A program made the position numbers and the translations under genes. A stretch of 64,000 bases of DNA from NCBI RefSeq assembly GCF_009866765.1, contig NZ_CP019431.1, positions 6,158,001-6,222,000 on the forward strand. Reading direction: 5' to 3'. The DNA comes from Pseudomonas sp. S35 (lineage in GTDB: Bacteria; Pseudomonadota; Gammaproteobacteria; Pseudomonadales; Pseudomonadaceae). The notes beneath the pieces were generated by a model. It saw only the letters and a list, made by a program, of their open reading frames with translations. It was not told the origin of the DNA and made no database searches. This document shows positions 17,019 to 26,187 of this stretch, piece by piece; the stretch's first letter is position 1; each line of letters starts with the position of its first letter.

Positions 17019-17924
17019 ATGACACTCTGGTCCGATCTGCCCCCCGAACTCTCCCACAGCGGCGTGCGCCCGGCTGATCGGCTTGGATTTACCCTGTTCC
17101 TGGCGGCATTGATTCATCTGGCGTTGATCCTCGGCGTGGGTTTTACCCTGGTCGAACCCAAACAGATCACCCAGACCCTGGAAATCACCCTCGCCACCTT
17201 CAAAAGCGAAAAGAAGCCCGAGAAGGCGGACTTTATCGCCCAGGACAACCAGCAAGGCAGCGGCACCCTCGATAAGAAAGCCATCCCCAAGACCACTGAA
17301 GTGGCGCCCTTTCAGGACAACAAAGTCAACAAAGTCACGCCACCGCCGGTGCCCAAGCCCGAGGTCAAGCAGGCCGCACCCAAGGCCACCGTGACCACCA
17401 TCGCGCCCAAACCGCAAAAAGCCCCAGTCCAGCGCGAAAAAACCAAGACTGAGCCGCAGCCACAACCGGTGAAACCAGCGCCCACGTTTGACAGTTCGCA
17501 GCTCTCCGATCAGATCTCCAGCCTGGAAGCCGAGCTGGCCAACGAACAGCAGTTGTACGCCAAGCGCCCGCGCATCTACCGCCTGAACGCGGCCTCGACC
17601 ATGCGTGACAAGGGCGCCTGGTATAAGGACGAGTGGCGCAAAAAAGTTGAGCGCGTCGGCAACCTCAACTACCCGGAAGAGGCACGGCGCCAGCAGATCT
17701 ACGGGAATTTGCGTCTATTGGTGTCAATCAACCGCGACGGCTCGTTATATGAAGTGCAGGTGCTGGAGTCCTCCGGCCAGCCACTGCTGGACCAGGCCGC
17801 CCAGCGCATCGTGCGCCTGGCCGCGCCCTTCGCGCCGTTTACCGGCGACCTGAACGATGTGGATCGACTCGAAATCATCCGCACCTGGAAATTCGCCAAG
17901 GGTGATCGACTCTCCAGCAACTGA
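17019..17924 (+). CDS. tonB3: TonB-family energy transducer (TonB3 type)
   Basis: 301 residues. A short cytoplasmic N-terminus precedes one membrane span (LGFTLFLAALIHLALILGVGFTL, about 24-46). A Pro/Lys/Gln-rich periplasmic spacer (about 100-165: PPPVPKPEVKQAAPK, PQPQPVKPAP) leads to a C-terminal TonB domain (YPEEARRQQIYGNLRLLVSI, GSLYEVQVLESSGQPLLDQA). It transmits proton-motive energy to outer-membrane partners. This locus, between gshB and algH and beside the pil genes, corresponds to P. aeruginosa tonB3, which has been linked to twitching motility. No exbB/exbD is adjacent. Confidence 0.88.
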   Translation: MTLWSDLPPELSHSGVRPADRLGFTLFLAALIHLALILGVGFTLVEPKQITQTLEITLATFKSEKKPEKADFIAQDNQQGSGTLDKKAIPKTTEVAPFQDNKVNKVTPPPVPKPEVKQAAPKATVTTIAPKPQKAPVQREKTKTEPQPQPVKPAPTFDSSQLSDQISSLEAELANEQQLYAKRPRIYRLNAASTMRDKGAWYKDEWRKKVERVGNLNYPEEARRQQIYGNLRLLVSINRDGSLYEVQVLESSGQPLLDQAAQRIVRLAAPFAPFTGDLNDVDRLEIIRTWKFAKGDRLSSN

Positions 17925-17938
17925 TCACACCCACCCTT

Positions 17939-17956
17939 GTAGGAGCGAGCTCCTAC
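17939..17956. repeat. Short palindrome of the GTAGGAGCGAGC REP type
   Basis: GTAGGAGCGAGCTCCTAC, 14 bp after the tonB3 stop, is a collapsed REP palindrome of the family seen in full at 19064-19175. It can form a short hairpin and may act as a weak terminator. Confidence 0.6.
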
Positions 17957-18030
17957 AGAAAAGCCGACAGCGCTGTATTCGGGTCACGTCCAGCTTGTCA
18001 GTTCGCCCCTCCAACGCCACACTAGTGGAC

Positions 18031-18600
18031 ATGAAAAATGTCAGCCCGACCTACCTCAAGCACCAATTCCTGATCGCCATGCCCCATATGGCCGACCCGA
18101 ACTTTGCGCAGACCTTGACCTACATCGTCGAGCACACCGCCAATGGTGCGATGGGGTTGGTGGTGAACCGCCCGCAAACGCTGAACCTGGCCGATATCCT
18201 CGAACAACTGCGCCCCGAGATCGACCCGCCGGCCCGTTGCCAGAGCGTGCCGATCTATATCGGCGGGCCGGTACAGACTGATCGCGGCTTCGTGCTGCAC
18301 CCGACCGGGCCTAAGTTCCAGGCCACGGTGGACCTGGACGGTGTGTCGCTGTCCACTTCCCAGGATGTGTTGTTTGCCATCGCCGACGGCGTAGGCCCTG
18401 AACACAGCGTCATCACCCTGGGATACGCCGGCTGGGAAGCCGGGCAGTTGGAAGCCGAACTGGCCAGCAATGCCTGGCTGACCTGCCCCTTCGACGCCGA
18501 CATCCTGTTCAACACCGCCAGCGAACTGCGCCTGGAAGCGGCCGCAGCCAAACTGCGGGTCAACCTCAGCCTGTTGACCAGCCAGGCGGGGCACGCCTGA
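18031..18600 (+). CDS. algH: UPF0301 protein AlgH (YqgE family)
   Basis: 189 residues. The family opening YLKHQFLIAMPHMADPNF is clear, followed by VNRPQTLNLADILEQL, VYIGGPV-type PIYIGGPVQTDRGFVLH and GYAGWEAGQLEAELASNAWL, all diagnostic of UPF0301/YqgE. It was named for an effect on alginate regulation in P. aeruginosa; the biochemical role is unknown. I start at the ATG at 18031 (MKNVSPTYL). The open frame runs further upstream but lacks the family sequence there. Its TGA overlaps the ruvX ATG by one base, so the two genes are coupled. Confidence 0.93.
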   Translation: MKNVSPTYLKHQFLIAMPHMADPNFAQTLTYIVEHTANGAMGLVVNRPQTLNLADILEQLRPEIDPPARCQSVPIYIGGPVQTDRGFVLHPTGPKFQATVDLDGVSLSTSQDVLFAIADGVGPEHSVITLGYAGWEAGQLEAELASNAWLTCPFDADILFNTASELRLEAAAAKLRVNLSLLTSQAGHA

Positions 18601-19037
18601 TGGCCTTGCGTCTGATCCTCGGTTTTGACTACGGCACCAAACAGATCGGCGTAGCGGTCGGCCAGGTCATCACCGGCCAGGCTCGCGAGCTGTGCACCCT
18701 GAAAGCCCAGAACGGCATACCGGACTGGAACCAGGTCGAAGCCCTGATCAAGGAGTGGAAGCCCGACGCGGTGGTGGTCGGCCTGCCCCTGAACATGGAC
18801 GGCACCCCGAGCGATATGTGCCTGCGCGCCGAAAAGTTCGCCCGCCGCCTCAATGGCCGCTACAACATCCCCTTCTATACCCACGACGAGCGCCTGACCA
18901 CCTTTGAAGCCAAGGGTGAGCGCCGTGACCGTGGCGGGCAGAAGGGCAGCTATCGCGACAACCCGGTGGACGCCATCGCCGCCGCCTTGCTGTTGCAGGG
19001 CTGGCTGGATGAAAACACCGCTTTATTTGAATCCTGA
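18600..19037 (+). CDS. ruvX: RuvX/YqgF RNase H-fold nuclease, pre-16S rRNA / Holliday-junction resolvase-like
   Basis: 145 residues. The RNase H fold is marked by [17 protein letters not shown] (first catalytic Asp), [17 protein letters not shown] (catalytic region), [12 protein letters not shown] (Glu/Asp) and [18 protein letters not shown] (last catalytic Asp). In E. coli the homologue processes the 5' end of 16S rRNA. It begins at the TGATG junction with algH. Confidence 0.94.
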   Translation: MALRLILGFDYGTKQIGVAVGQVITGQARELCTLKAQNGIPDWNQVEALIKEWKPDAVVVGLPLNMDGTPSDMCLRAEKFARRLNGRYNIPFYTHDERLTTFEAKGERRDRGGQKGSYRDNPVDAIAAALLLQGWLDENTALFES

Positions 19038-19063
19038 CTGGCGCAGCTTGCCTGTCGCTTTTT

Positions 19064-19175
19064 GTAGGAGTGAGAGGGACGCCTAGTTCTTGCTCGCGAA
19101 AAACGTCAACGATAACGCATGAAACCTGGATGACCGCGGTGCCTGTGAGTTCTTCGCGAGCAAGCTTGCTCCTAC
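19064..19175. repeat. REPIN (paired inverted REPs, GTAGGAG...CTTGCTC family)
   Basis: Left half GTAGGAGTG with CTTGCTCGCGAAAAACGTC and right half TTCGCGAGCAAGCTTGCTCC plus TAC form an inverted pair with about 50 bp between. This is a different REP family from the GGGGGCTTGCCCCC one. It occupies most of the 167-bp gap between ruvX and pyrR, so the pyrR promoter or leader must work around it. Confidence 0.8.
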
Positions 19176-19204
19176 ACACTATCGCCTACCTTGAAGGAGC
19201 CACC

Positions 19205-19711
19205 ATGAGCCTGCCCAATCCCGCCGAACTGATCAGCCAGATGGCGACACGCCTCAACGCGCACCTGGAACACCGTGCCATCAGCGAACCGCGCTTTATT
19301 GGCATTCGCACCGGCGGTGTGTGGGTGGCCCAGGCGCTGCTGGAAGAACTGGGCAGCGATTCTCCCCTGGGCACGCTGGACGTGTCGTTCTACCGCGACG
19401 ACTTCAGCCAGAACGGTCTGCACCCGCAAGTGCAACCGTCGGCCCTGCCGTTCGAGGTCGAAGGCCAGCATCTGGTGCTGATCGACGACGTGCTGATGAG
19501 CGGCCGCACCATCCGCGCAGCCATGAACGAACTGTTCGACTACGGCCGCCCGGCCAGTATCACGCTGGTCTGCCTGCTGGACCTGGACGCCGGCGAGCTG
19601 CCGATCAGCCCGGATGTGGTCGGCGCCACACTGTCGCTGCAAGCCCAGCAACGGGTAAAATTGTCCGGTCCCACGCCGCTCGAACTCGAACTGCAAGACC
19701 TTGCCCTTTAA
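19205..19711 (+). CDS. pyrR: PyrR bifunctional pyrimidine operon regulator / uracil phosphoribosyltransferase
   Basis: 168 residues, PRTase type I fold. The PRPP loop is [20 protein letters not shown] (about residues 90-109) and the N-terminal region has [12 protein letters not shown]. In Pseudomonas PyrR precedes pyrB and regulates it; in Bacillus it is an mRNA attenuation protein. The start is ATG 19205 after AAGGAG; the open frame upstream runs through the REPIN and is not coding. It is followed 24 bp later by pyrB. Confidence 0.95.
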   Translation: MSLPNPAELISQMATRLNAHLEHRAISEPRFIGIRTGGVWVAQALLEELGSDSPLGTLDVSFYRDDFSQNGLHPQVQPSALPFEVEGQHLVLIDDVLMSGRTIRAAMNELFDYGRPASITLVCLLDLDAGELPISPDVVGATLSLQAQQRVKLSGPTPLELELQDLAL

Positions 19712-19735
19712 ACCGCCTTGTAAAGAGTCCCCGCG

Positions 19736-20740
19736 ATGACGCCTCTAGATGCCAAGCGCCCGCTGCAGCTCAATGCTCAGGGCCAGTTGCAACATTTCTT
19801 GTCCCTCGACGGTTTGCCCCGCGAACTGCTCACCGAAATCCTCGACACTGCCGACTCGTTCCTCGAAGTCGGTGGCCGGGCGGTGAAGAAGGTCCCGCTG
19901 CTGCGCGGCAAAACCATCTGCAACGTGTTCTTCGAGAACTCGACCCGCACCCGCACCACCTTTGAACTGGCGGCCCAGCGGTTGTCGGCCGACGTGATTA
20001 CACTGAACGTGTCCACTTCGTCGGCGAGCAAGGGCGAAACCCTGCTTGACACCCTGCGTAACCTGGAAGCTATGGCCGCCGATATGTTCGTGGTGCGCCA
20101 CGGCGACTCCGGCGCCGCGCATTTCATCGCCGAGCATGTGTGCCCGCAGGTGGCGATCATCAACGGCGGCGACGGCCGTCACGCGCACCCGACCCAGGGC
20201 ATGCTCGACATGCTCACCATCCGCCGACACAAGGGCGGCTTTGAAAACCTCTCGGTGGCCATCGTCGGCGACATCCTGCACTCACGTGTGGCGCGCTCGA
20301 ACATGCTGGCCCTGAAAGCCCTGGGTTGCCCGGATATCCGCGTGATCGCGCCCAAAACCCTGCTGCCCATCGGGATCGAGCAATACGGCGTGAAGGTCTA
20401 CACCGACATGACCCAAGGCCTCAAGGATGTGGACGTGGTGATCATGCTGCGCCTGCAACGCGAGCGCATGGCCGGCGGCCTGCTGCCGAGCGAGGGTGAG
20501 TTCTACCGCCTGTTCGGCCTGACCACTGCACGACTGGCCGGTGCCAAGCCGGATGCCATCGTGATGCACCCAGGCCCGATCAACCGAGGGGTGGAGATTG
20601 AGTCGGCGGTGGCCGACGGCAACCAATCGGTGATTCTCAACCAGGTGACCTACGGCATCGCCGTACGCATGGCGGTGATGTCCATGGCCATGAGCGGGCA
20701 AACCGCGCAACGTCAATTCGAGCAGGAGAACGCCCAGTGA
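19736..20740 (+). CDS. pyrB: Aspartate carbamoyltransferase catalytic subunit
   Basis: 334 residues. Carbamoyl-phosphate-binding motif [16 protein letters not shown] (S-T-R-T near residues 66-69), later [35 protein letters not shown] and [13 protein letters not shown]. It makes carbamoyl aspartate in de novo pyrimidine synthesis. The N-terminal extension of about 15 residues compared with E. coli is typical of Pseudomonas PyrB, where it binds effector nucleotides. The stop overlaps the pyrC' start by 4 bp. In this genus PyrB assembles with the inactive dihydroorotase homologue into a dodecamer rather than with PyrI. Confidence 0.96.
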   Translation: MTPLDAKRPLQLNAQGQLQHFLSLDGLPRELLTEILDTADSFLEVGGRAVKKVPLLRGKTICNVFFENSTRTRTTFELAAQRLSADVITLNVSTSSASKGETLLDTLRNLEAMAADMFVVRHGDSGAAHFIAEHVCPQVAIINGGDGRHAHPTQGMLDMLTIRRHKGGFENLSVAIVGDILHSRVARSNMLALKALGCPDIRVIAPKTLLPIGIEQYGVKVYTDMTQGLKDVDVVIMLRLQRERMAGGLLPSEGEFYRLFGLTTARLAGAKPDAIVMHPGPINRGVEIESAVADGNQSVILNQVTYGIAVRMAVMSMAMSGQTAQRQFEQENAQ

Positions 20741-22011
20741 AGCTCAGCATTCTTGGCGCTCGCGTTATCGACCCGGCCAGTGGCCTGGATCAAGTCACCG
20801 ATCTTCATCTGGAAGCCGGCAAGATCATTGCCATCGGCGCCGCCCCCAGCGGTTTCAGCCCCAACGAAACGATCGACGCCAAAGGCCTGGTAGCCGCGCC
20901 TGGGCTGGTGGACCTGAACGTCGCCCTGCGCGAGCCGGGCTACAGCCGCAAAGGCACCATTGCCAGCGAGACCCGCGCCGCAGCCGCCGGTGGCGTGACC
21001 AGCCTGTGCTGCCCACCGCACACCAAGCCGATCCTCGACACGTCAGCCGTGACCGAGCTGATCCTCGACCGCGCCCGCGAAGCCGGCAATTGCAAAGTGT
21101 TCCCCATCGGCGCCCTGAGCAAAGGCCTGGAAGGCGAACAACTGGCCGAGCTGATCGCCCTGCGCGACGCCGGTTGCGTCGCCTTCGGCAACGGCCTGGA
21201 GAGTTTCCGCAGCACCCGCACCCTGTGTCGCGCCCTGGAATACGCGGCCACCTTCGATCTGACGGTGATCTTCCACTCCCAGGATCGCGACCTGGCCGAA
21301 GGCGGCCTGGCCCATGAAGGCGCCGTTGCCAGTTTCCTCGGCTTGCCGGGCATCCCGGAAACCGCCGAAACCGTGGCCCTGGCCCGCGACCTGTTGCTGG
21401 TGGAGCAAAGCGGCGTACGCGCACACTTCAGCCAGTTGACCAGCGCACGGGGCGTGGCATTGATCGCGCAGGCCCAGGCCCGCGGCTTGCCGGTGACGGC
21501 GGATGTGGCGCTGTATCAGTTGATTCTGACGGATGAAGCGCTGATCGACTTCTCCAGCCTGTACCACGTGCAACCGCCGCTGCGCACCCTGGCCGACCGT
21601 GACGGTTTGCGCGCGGCAGTCAAATCCGGTGTGGTCTCGGCGATTTCCAGCCACCACCAACCCCATGAGCGCGATGCCAAGCTGGCACCGTTTGGCGCGA
21701 CCGAGCCGGGCATCAGCAGCGTCGAGCTGTTGCTGCCATTGGCGATGACCTTGGTGGAAGACGGGTTGCTGGACTTGCCGACGCTGCTGGCACGCTTGAG
21801 CGCCGGCCCGGCCGAAGCCTTGCGCCTGCCGGCCGGTAAGTTGGCAGTGGGTGCGGCGGCGGACTTGGTGTTGTTTGACCCGGCCAGCTCCACGGTTGCC
21901 GGGGAGCACTGGCTGTCGAAGGGTGAAAACTGCCCGTTCATCGGCCATAGCCTGCCGGCCACGGTGCGTTATACCTTGGTGGATGGGCGGATCAGCTACC
22001 AAGCGCTCTAA
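20737..22011 (+). CDS. pyrC': Dihydroorotase-like PyrC' (non-catalytic partner of PyrB)
   Basis: 424 residues with an amidohydrolase fold. The first metal motif, normally D-x-H-x-H-x-R, reads [18 protein letters not shown], so both histidines are gone. The later T-D-H-A-P-H motif reads SSHHQPHER. These losses mark the inactive dihydroorotase homologue that forms a structural complex with PyrB in Pseudomonas. Its ATG overlaps the pyrB stop by 4 bp, as expected for 1:1 subunits. A catalytically active PyrC must be encoded elsewhere. Confidence 0.93.
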   Translation: MKLSILGARVIDPASGLDQVTDLHLEAGKIIAIGAAPSGFSPNETIDAKGLVAAPGLVDLNVALREPGYSRKGTIASETRAAAAGGVTSLCCPPHTKPILDTSAVTELILDRAREAGNCKVFPIGALSKGLEGEQLAELIALRDAGCVAFGNGLESFRSTRTLCRALEYAATFDLTVIFHSQDRDLAEGGLAHEGAVASFLGLPGIPETAETVALARDLLLVEQSGVRAHFSQLTSARGVALIAQAQARGLPVTADVALYQLILTDEALIDFSSLYHVQPPLRTLADRDGLRAAVKSGVVSAISSHHQPHERDAKLAPFGATEPGISSVELLLPLAMTLVEDGLLDLPTLLARLSAGPAEALRLPAGKLAVGAAADLVLFDPASSTVAGEHWLSKGENCPFIGHSLPATVRYTLVDGRISYQAL

Positions 22012-22025
22012 AGCGGAGACAGTAA

Positions 22026-22055
22026 ATGTGGGAGGGGGCTTGCCCCCTCCCACAT
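22026..22055. repeat. REP element, perfect palindrome type
   Basis: ATGTGGGAGGGGGCTTGCC continuing into CCCTCCCACAT gives a near-perfect palindrome between the convergent pyrC' and TM2 genes. It can fold into a strong hairpin and probably ends transcription from both sides. Confidence 0.85.
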
Positions 22056-22081
22056 TGGTTCTCTATTTAACGTTTGAGAGC

Positions 22082-22510
22082 TCAGCGACCCGAATTGCGC
22101 TCGGCATTGCGGATCGAAATCTGCGTATTCAACGTCCAGAAGTCATACAGCACCCCCACCGAGAACAACCCAAGCGTCAGCAGGTAGATCAGGCCACTGA
22201 TCCATTTGCCCTGGTACATGCGGTGCACGCCGAACACCCCCAGAAACGTCAACAGAATCCACGCCACATTGTATTCGATAGGGCCCGCGGTAAAACGCAG
22301 GTCCGCCTCACGGTCCATGGCCGGGATCAGGAAAAAGTCGATCAGCCAGCCAATGCCCAACAGCCCAAGGGTGCAAAACCAGATCGTGCCGGTCACCGGC
22401 TTGCCGTAATAGAAGCGATGCGCGCCAGTAAACCCGAAAATCCAGAGCAGGTAACCGACCACCTTGCTGTGGGTGTCTTGTTGCGGACCCGCCTGTTGAT
22501 AGGTGTTCAT
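22082..22510 (-). CDS. TM2-domain membrane protein
   Basis: 142 residues with two TM2-like repeats. The first, VVGYLLWIFGFTGAHRFYYG, and the second, LLTFLGVFGVHRMYQGKW, each show the G-x-H-R-F/M-Y-x-G motif followed by a hydrophobic hairpin ending in D-F/D-x-x (IGWLIDFFLIP, VGVLYDFWTL). TM2 proteins are small inner-membrane proteins of unknown biochemical function. It stands alone on the minus strand between a REP element and a 250-bp upstream region. Confidence 0.82.
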   Translation of the reverse strand: MNTYQQAGPQQDTHSKVVGYLLWIFGFTGAHRFYYGKPVTGTIWFCTLGLLGIGWLIDFFLIPAMDREADLRFTAGPIEYNVAWILLTFLGVFGVHRMYQGKWISGLIYLLTLGLFSVGVLYDFWTLNTQISIRNAERNSGR

Positions 22511-22760
22511 CGCGTACCTCTTTTGCGTCGATAGATAAATTTTTTCATTTTCTTTGTGACTTTTTTACGGGCGCCCGACGTACGGCAAATGGTATCTTCC
22601 CTGCCCTGAAAGCCTTATGCCACCTGACTTGTGTAGGACAATTGCGGCGATTCGTCGCGTATTTCCTGATTTTGACGTCAAGGTTCAGTCGACAAACGGC
22701 CTGAGAACGACACAAAAAGCTGTTATAAAGTTGCGCGCAAACCCATAAGAGCCACGCCTA

Positions 22761-23396
22761 ATGCGACCATTTTTAAAGACATGGCTAACCATTTGCCTAT
22801 TAATGCCACTGGCCGCCCACGCCACCAATCGTGAGCAAAGACTTCCAAACGTTAATGGTTTCACCCCTAAAGTCCACAGCACGCCGAGCACTGCCAAATC
22901 GGTAAAGCCCACCGTCAGCCGCCCGACTCAACTGAGCAAGGCCCACGGCAAGACAGTGCCTGGCCTCGTGGCCGTCAACACCAAGCAGAGCAGCACCGTC
23001 CTCAGCCGCGCCGTCAACGTGCTCGGTACACCTTATCGTTGGGGCGGCAGCAGCCCAAGTAAAGGGTTCGACTGCAGCGGCCTGGTGAAATATGCGTTCA
23101 ACGACGTCGCCGCCGTGGATCTGCCGCGCACTTCCAACGCCATGGCCGCCGGCCACGGGCAGAAGGTTGACCGCAAGGACCTGAAACCGGGTGACCTGCT
23201 GTTCTTCAAACTCAAGAGCCGCCAGGTGAACCACGTTGCTATTTACCTGGGCAACGACCGCTTTATCCACGCACCGCGTCGTGGCAAGTCGGTCAGTATC
23301 GACACGCTGAAAAAGCCGTTCTGGGACAAGAACTACGTGATTGCCAAGCGGGTGCTGCCGAAAGAGCAGAACACCTTGCGAGTCGTCCAGCGCTGA
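22761..23396 (+). CDS. Secreted NlpC/P60 cysteine peptidase (C40), cell-wall hydrolase
   Basis: 211 residues. Signal peptide MRPFLKTWLTICLLMPLAAHA at the N-terminus, a low-complexity Thr/Ser/Lys linker (about 25-75), then an NlpC/P60 domain. GTPYRWGGSSPSKGFDCSGLV holds the catalytic Cys (about residue 111), and VNHVAIYLGNDRFIHAP holds the catalytic His. It should cut peptidoglycan stem peptides in the periplasm. It sits between the pyr genes and pilT, in the neighbourhood where P. aeruginosa has pilU next to pilT. A REPIN follows it. Confidence 0.9.
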   Translation: MRPFLKTWLTICLLMPLAAHATNREQRLPNVNGFTPKVHSTPSTAKSVKPTVSRPTQLSKAHGKTVPGLVAVNTKQSSTVLSRAVNVLGTPYRWGGSSPSKGFDCSGLVKYAFNDVAAVDLPRTSNAMAAGHGQKVDRKDLKPGDLLFFKLKSRQVNHVAIYLGNDRFIHAPRRGKSVSIDTLKKPFWDKNYVIAKRVLPKEQNTLRVVQR

Positions 23397-23420
23397 TCTG
23401 AAGCTGGAATGCAGTAGTCA

Positions 23421-23513
23421 ATGTGAGAGGGGGCTTGCTCCCGATCGCGGTGAATCAGTCAGCTTATCTGTACCTGACCCACTGCAATCGGGGGCAAGCC
23501 CCCTCCCACATTT
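23421..23513. repeat. REPIN (inverted pair of GTGGGAGGGGGCTTGC REPs)
   Basis: Left half ATGTGAGAGGGGGCTTGCTC and right half CGGGGGCAAGCCCCC then TCCCACAT, inverted, about 45 bp apart, between the convergent NlpC/P60 gene and pilT. Confidence 0.85.
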
Positions 23514-23534
23514 GATTTTCATGCCCGCAAGACC

Positions 23535-24569
23535 TCATATGTCTGCCGGCACCCTCGCCTTCTCCCTTGCCTCTTCCCGGCTGATCACGCCCTCCGTGAC
23601 CAACGCCTTCAAACTCATATCCAACGTCTTCATCCCCAACGCCCCGCCGGTCTGGATCGCCGAGACCATCTGCGCCACCTTGTCCTCACGAATCAAATTA
23701 CGAATGGCCGGCGTGCCCAACATGATTTCATGGGCCGCCACGCGCCCGCCGCCGAGTCGCTTCACCAGCACCTGTGACACCACCGCCTGCAACGACTCCG
23801 ACAGCATCGAGCGCACCCTGGCTTTTTCACCGACCGGGAACACGTCCACCAGCCTGTCCACGGTCTTTGCCGCCGAGCCGGTGTGCAGGGTGCCAAATAC
23901 CAAATGCCCGGTTTCAGCCGCCGTCAGCGCCAGGCGGATGGTTTCCAGGTCACGCAGTTCGCCCACCAAGATCACGTCGGGGTCTTCACGCAGCGCCGAG
24001 CGCAAGGCCGCCGAAAAACTGTGAGTGTCGCGGTGCACCTGCCGTTGGTTGATCAGCGAGCTTTTCGGCCTGTGGATAAATTCGATGGGGTCTTCCAGCG
24101 TGAGGATGTGCTGACGCCGATGCTGGTTGAGGTGATCGATCATCGCCGCCAGGGTGGTGGACTTGCCTGAGCCAGTGGGCCCGGTCACCAGCACCAGGCC
24201 GCGCGGCAACTGCGCAATACGCTGGAACACCTCTCCCAGGCCCAGGCTTTCCAGGCTTTTGACCTCGGCTGCAATGGTGCGGAACACCGCGCCCATGCCA
24301 CGAGCCTGCTGGAACACATTCGCCCGGAACCGCGCCACACCGGGCAGCTCGAAGGCAAAATCGGTTTCAAGAGAGGTTTCGAAATCCTTTCGTTGGTATT
24401 GGCTGAGCAGTGGGCTGAGCAAATCCGCCACTTGCGCAGCTGACAGTGGCGGCCAATCCAGCGGCCACACTTCGCCATCCACCCGCAGCATCGGCGCCAG
24501 GCCGGCCGACAAATGCAGGTCGGAGGCGCCTCGGCGCACGCCGGCCACCAGCAATTCAGTGATATCCAT
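23535..24569 (-). CDS. pilT: PilT, type IV pilus retraction ATPase
   Basis: 344 residues, the same length as P. aeruginosa PilT. It begins MDITELLVAGVRRGASDLHL (PAS-like N-domain). Walker A is GLVLVTGPTGSGKSTTLAAM (about residues 124-143), the Asp box lies in ILTLEDPIEF, Walker B in ALREDPDVILVGELRD, and His box in ETGHLVFGTLHT. The C-terminal AIRNLIRED motif, needed for retraction, is intact. It drives pilus disassembly at the inner membrane. It is divergent from yggS. The usual partner gene pilU does not follow. Confidence 0.93.
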   Translation of the reverse strand: MDITELLVAGVRRGASDLHLSAGLAPMLRVDGEVWPLDWPPLSAAQVADLLSPLLSQYQRKDFETSLETDFAFELPGVARFRANVFQQARGMGAVFRTIAAEVKSLESLGLGEVFQRIAQLPRGLVLVTGPTGSGKSTTLAAMIDHLNQHRRQHILTLEDPIEFIHRPKSSLINQRQVHRDTHSFSAALRSALREDPDVILVGELRDLETIRLALTAAETGHLVFGTLHTGSAAKTVDRLVDVFPVGEKARVRSMLSESLQAVVSQVLVKRLGGGRVAAHEIMLGTPAIRNLIREDKVAQMVSAIQTGGALGMKTLDMSLKALVTEGVISREEAREKARVPADI

Positions 24570-24626
24570 AGGGCTTTCCATTTCCAGTAGAATGCCGCGG
24601 ACTCCATATCCACGGGCGCATCTTGA

Positions 24627-25322
24627 ATGTCGACGATAGCAGACAACATCGGCCTGGTTAGCCAGCGCATCCGCGCCGCAGCCGACGCCGTGCAGCGTGA
24701 CGCAAGCAGCATCCACCTGCTGGCCGTGAGCAAGACCAAACCCGCGCAAGCCGTGCGCGAAGCCTATGCCGCCGGGATGTGCGACTTTGGCGAAAACTAT
24801 CTACAGGAAGCCTTGGGCAAACAGGCCGAATTGACCGACCTGCCCTTGAGTTGGCACTTCATCGGCCCCATTCAATCGAACAAGACGCGCGCTATCGCCG
24901 AGAACTTCGCCTGGGTGCATTCCGTGGACCGCCTCAAAATTGCACAACGCCTGTCTGAACAACGCCCGGCCGACCTGCCACCGCTCAATATTTGCATCCA
25001 GGTCAACGTCAGTGGCGAAGCCAGCAAGTCCGGCTGTACGCCCGCCGACCTGCCGGCCCTGGCCAACGCGATCAGCGCCCTGCCGCACCTGAAACTGCGG
25101 GGCTTGATGGCGATTCCCGAGCCGACCGACGATCGGGCCGAACAAGACGCCGCGTTCGCCAGCGTTCGCGACCTGCAAGCCAGTTTGAACCTGCCGCTGG
25201 ACACACTTTCCATGGGCATGAGCCACGACCTTGAGTCGGCCATCGCCCAAGGCGCCACCTGGGTGCGGATCGGTACCGCCCTGTTTGGCGCCCGCGACTA
25301 CGGCCAGCCATCCAATGGCTGA
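24627..25322 (+). CDS. yggS: YggS/PROSC family pyridoxal-phosphate homeostasis protein
   Basis: 231 residues. PLP-binding Lys lies in IHLLAVSKTKPAQAVREAY (about residue 36). Other family motifs are FGENYLQEALGK, WHFIGPIQSNKTRAIAENF, VNVSGEASKSG and LSMGMSHDLESAIAQGATWVR-type SMGMSHDLESAI near the C-terminus. It carries PLP without a known catalytic activity and buffers PLP supply. It precedes proC and yggT, the conserved Pseudomonas order. Confidence 0.95.
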   Translation: MSTIADNIGLVSQRIRAAADAVQRDASSIHLLAVSKTKPAQAVREAYAAGMCDFGENYLQEALGKQAELTDLPLSWHFIGPIQSNKTRAIAENFAWVHSVDRLKIAQRLSEQRPADLPPLNICIQVNVSGEASKSGCTPADLPALANAISALPHLKLRGLMAIPEPTDDRAEQDAAFASVRDLQASLNLPLDTLSMGMSHDLESAIAQGATWVRIGTALFGARDYGQPSNG

Positions 25323-25346
25323 CTTCCATTTAGCTAAGGACCAGTC

Positions 25347-26165
25347 ATGAAAGACACGCGTATTGCCTTTATCGGCGCCGGTAACATGGCGGCCAGCCTG
25401 ATCGGTGGCCTGCGGGCCAAGGGCCTCGACGCTGCACAGATTCACGCCAGCGACCCGGGCGCCGAAACACGCGCCCGAATCACAGCAGAACATGGCATCG
25501 ACACCTTCGCCGACAACGCCGAGGCCATCCAGGGCGTCGACGTGATCGTACTGGCGGTCAAGCCGCAGGCCATGAAGGCCGTGTGCGAGAGCCTGCGCCC
25601 GAACCTGCAACCACACCAATTGGTGGTCTCCATTGCCGCTGGCATCACCTGCGCCAGCATGAACAACTGGCTCGGCGCCCAACCGATCGTACGTTGCATG
25701 CCCAACACCCCGGCACTGCTGCGCCAGGGCGTGAGCGGCCTGTACGCGACCGCCGAAGTCAGCGCCGAACAGCGCGACCAGGCCCAGGCGCTGCTGTCCG
25801 CCGTGGGCATCGCCCTGTGGCTGGAACAGGAGCAGCAACTGGACGCGGTTACCGCCGTGTCCGGCAGCGGCCCGGCGTACTTCTTCCTGCTGATCGAAGC
25901 CATGACCGCAGCCGGTGTGAAACTGGGCCTGCCGCAGGACATCGCCGAGCAACTGGCCGAGCAAACCGCCCTGGGCGCCGCGACAATGGCCGTCGCCAGC
26001 GACGTGGATGCCGCCGAGTTGCGCCGTCGGGTCACCTCCCCTGGCGGCACCACGCAGGCGGCCATCGAATCATTCCAGGCCGGAGGCTTTGAAGCCTTGG
26101 TGGAAAAAGCACTGGGTGCCGCGGCACATCGTTCGGCCGAAATGGCCGAGCAGCTGGGTAAATAG
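25347..26165 (+). CDS. proC: Pyrroline-5-carboxylate reductase
   Basis: 272 residues. NAD(P)-binding fold RIAFIGAGNMAASLIGGL at the N-terminus, VRCMPNTPALLRQGVSGLY in the middle, and the family signature in VTAVSGSGPAYFFLLIEAM with later VTSPGGTTQAAIESF. It catalyses the last step of proline synthesis. It is 24 bp after yggS and followed by yggT at 22 bp, so probably one transcript. Confidence 0.96.
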   Translation: MKDTRIAFIGAGNMAASLIGGLRAKGLDAAQIHASDPGAETRARITAEHGIDTFADNAEAIQGVDVIVLAVKPQAMKAVCESLRPNLQPHQLVVSIAAGITCASMNNWLGAQPIVRCMPNTPALLRQGVSGLYATAEVSAEQRDQAQALLSAVGIALWLEQEQQLDAVTAVSGSGPAYFFLLIEAMTAAGVKLGLPQDIAEQLAEQTALGAATMAVASDVDAAELRRRVTSPGGTTQAAIESFQAGGFEALVEKALGAAAHRSAEMAEQLGK

Positions 26166-26187
26166 TCGTCTCCCTACGAAGGAATAC

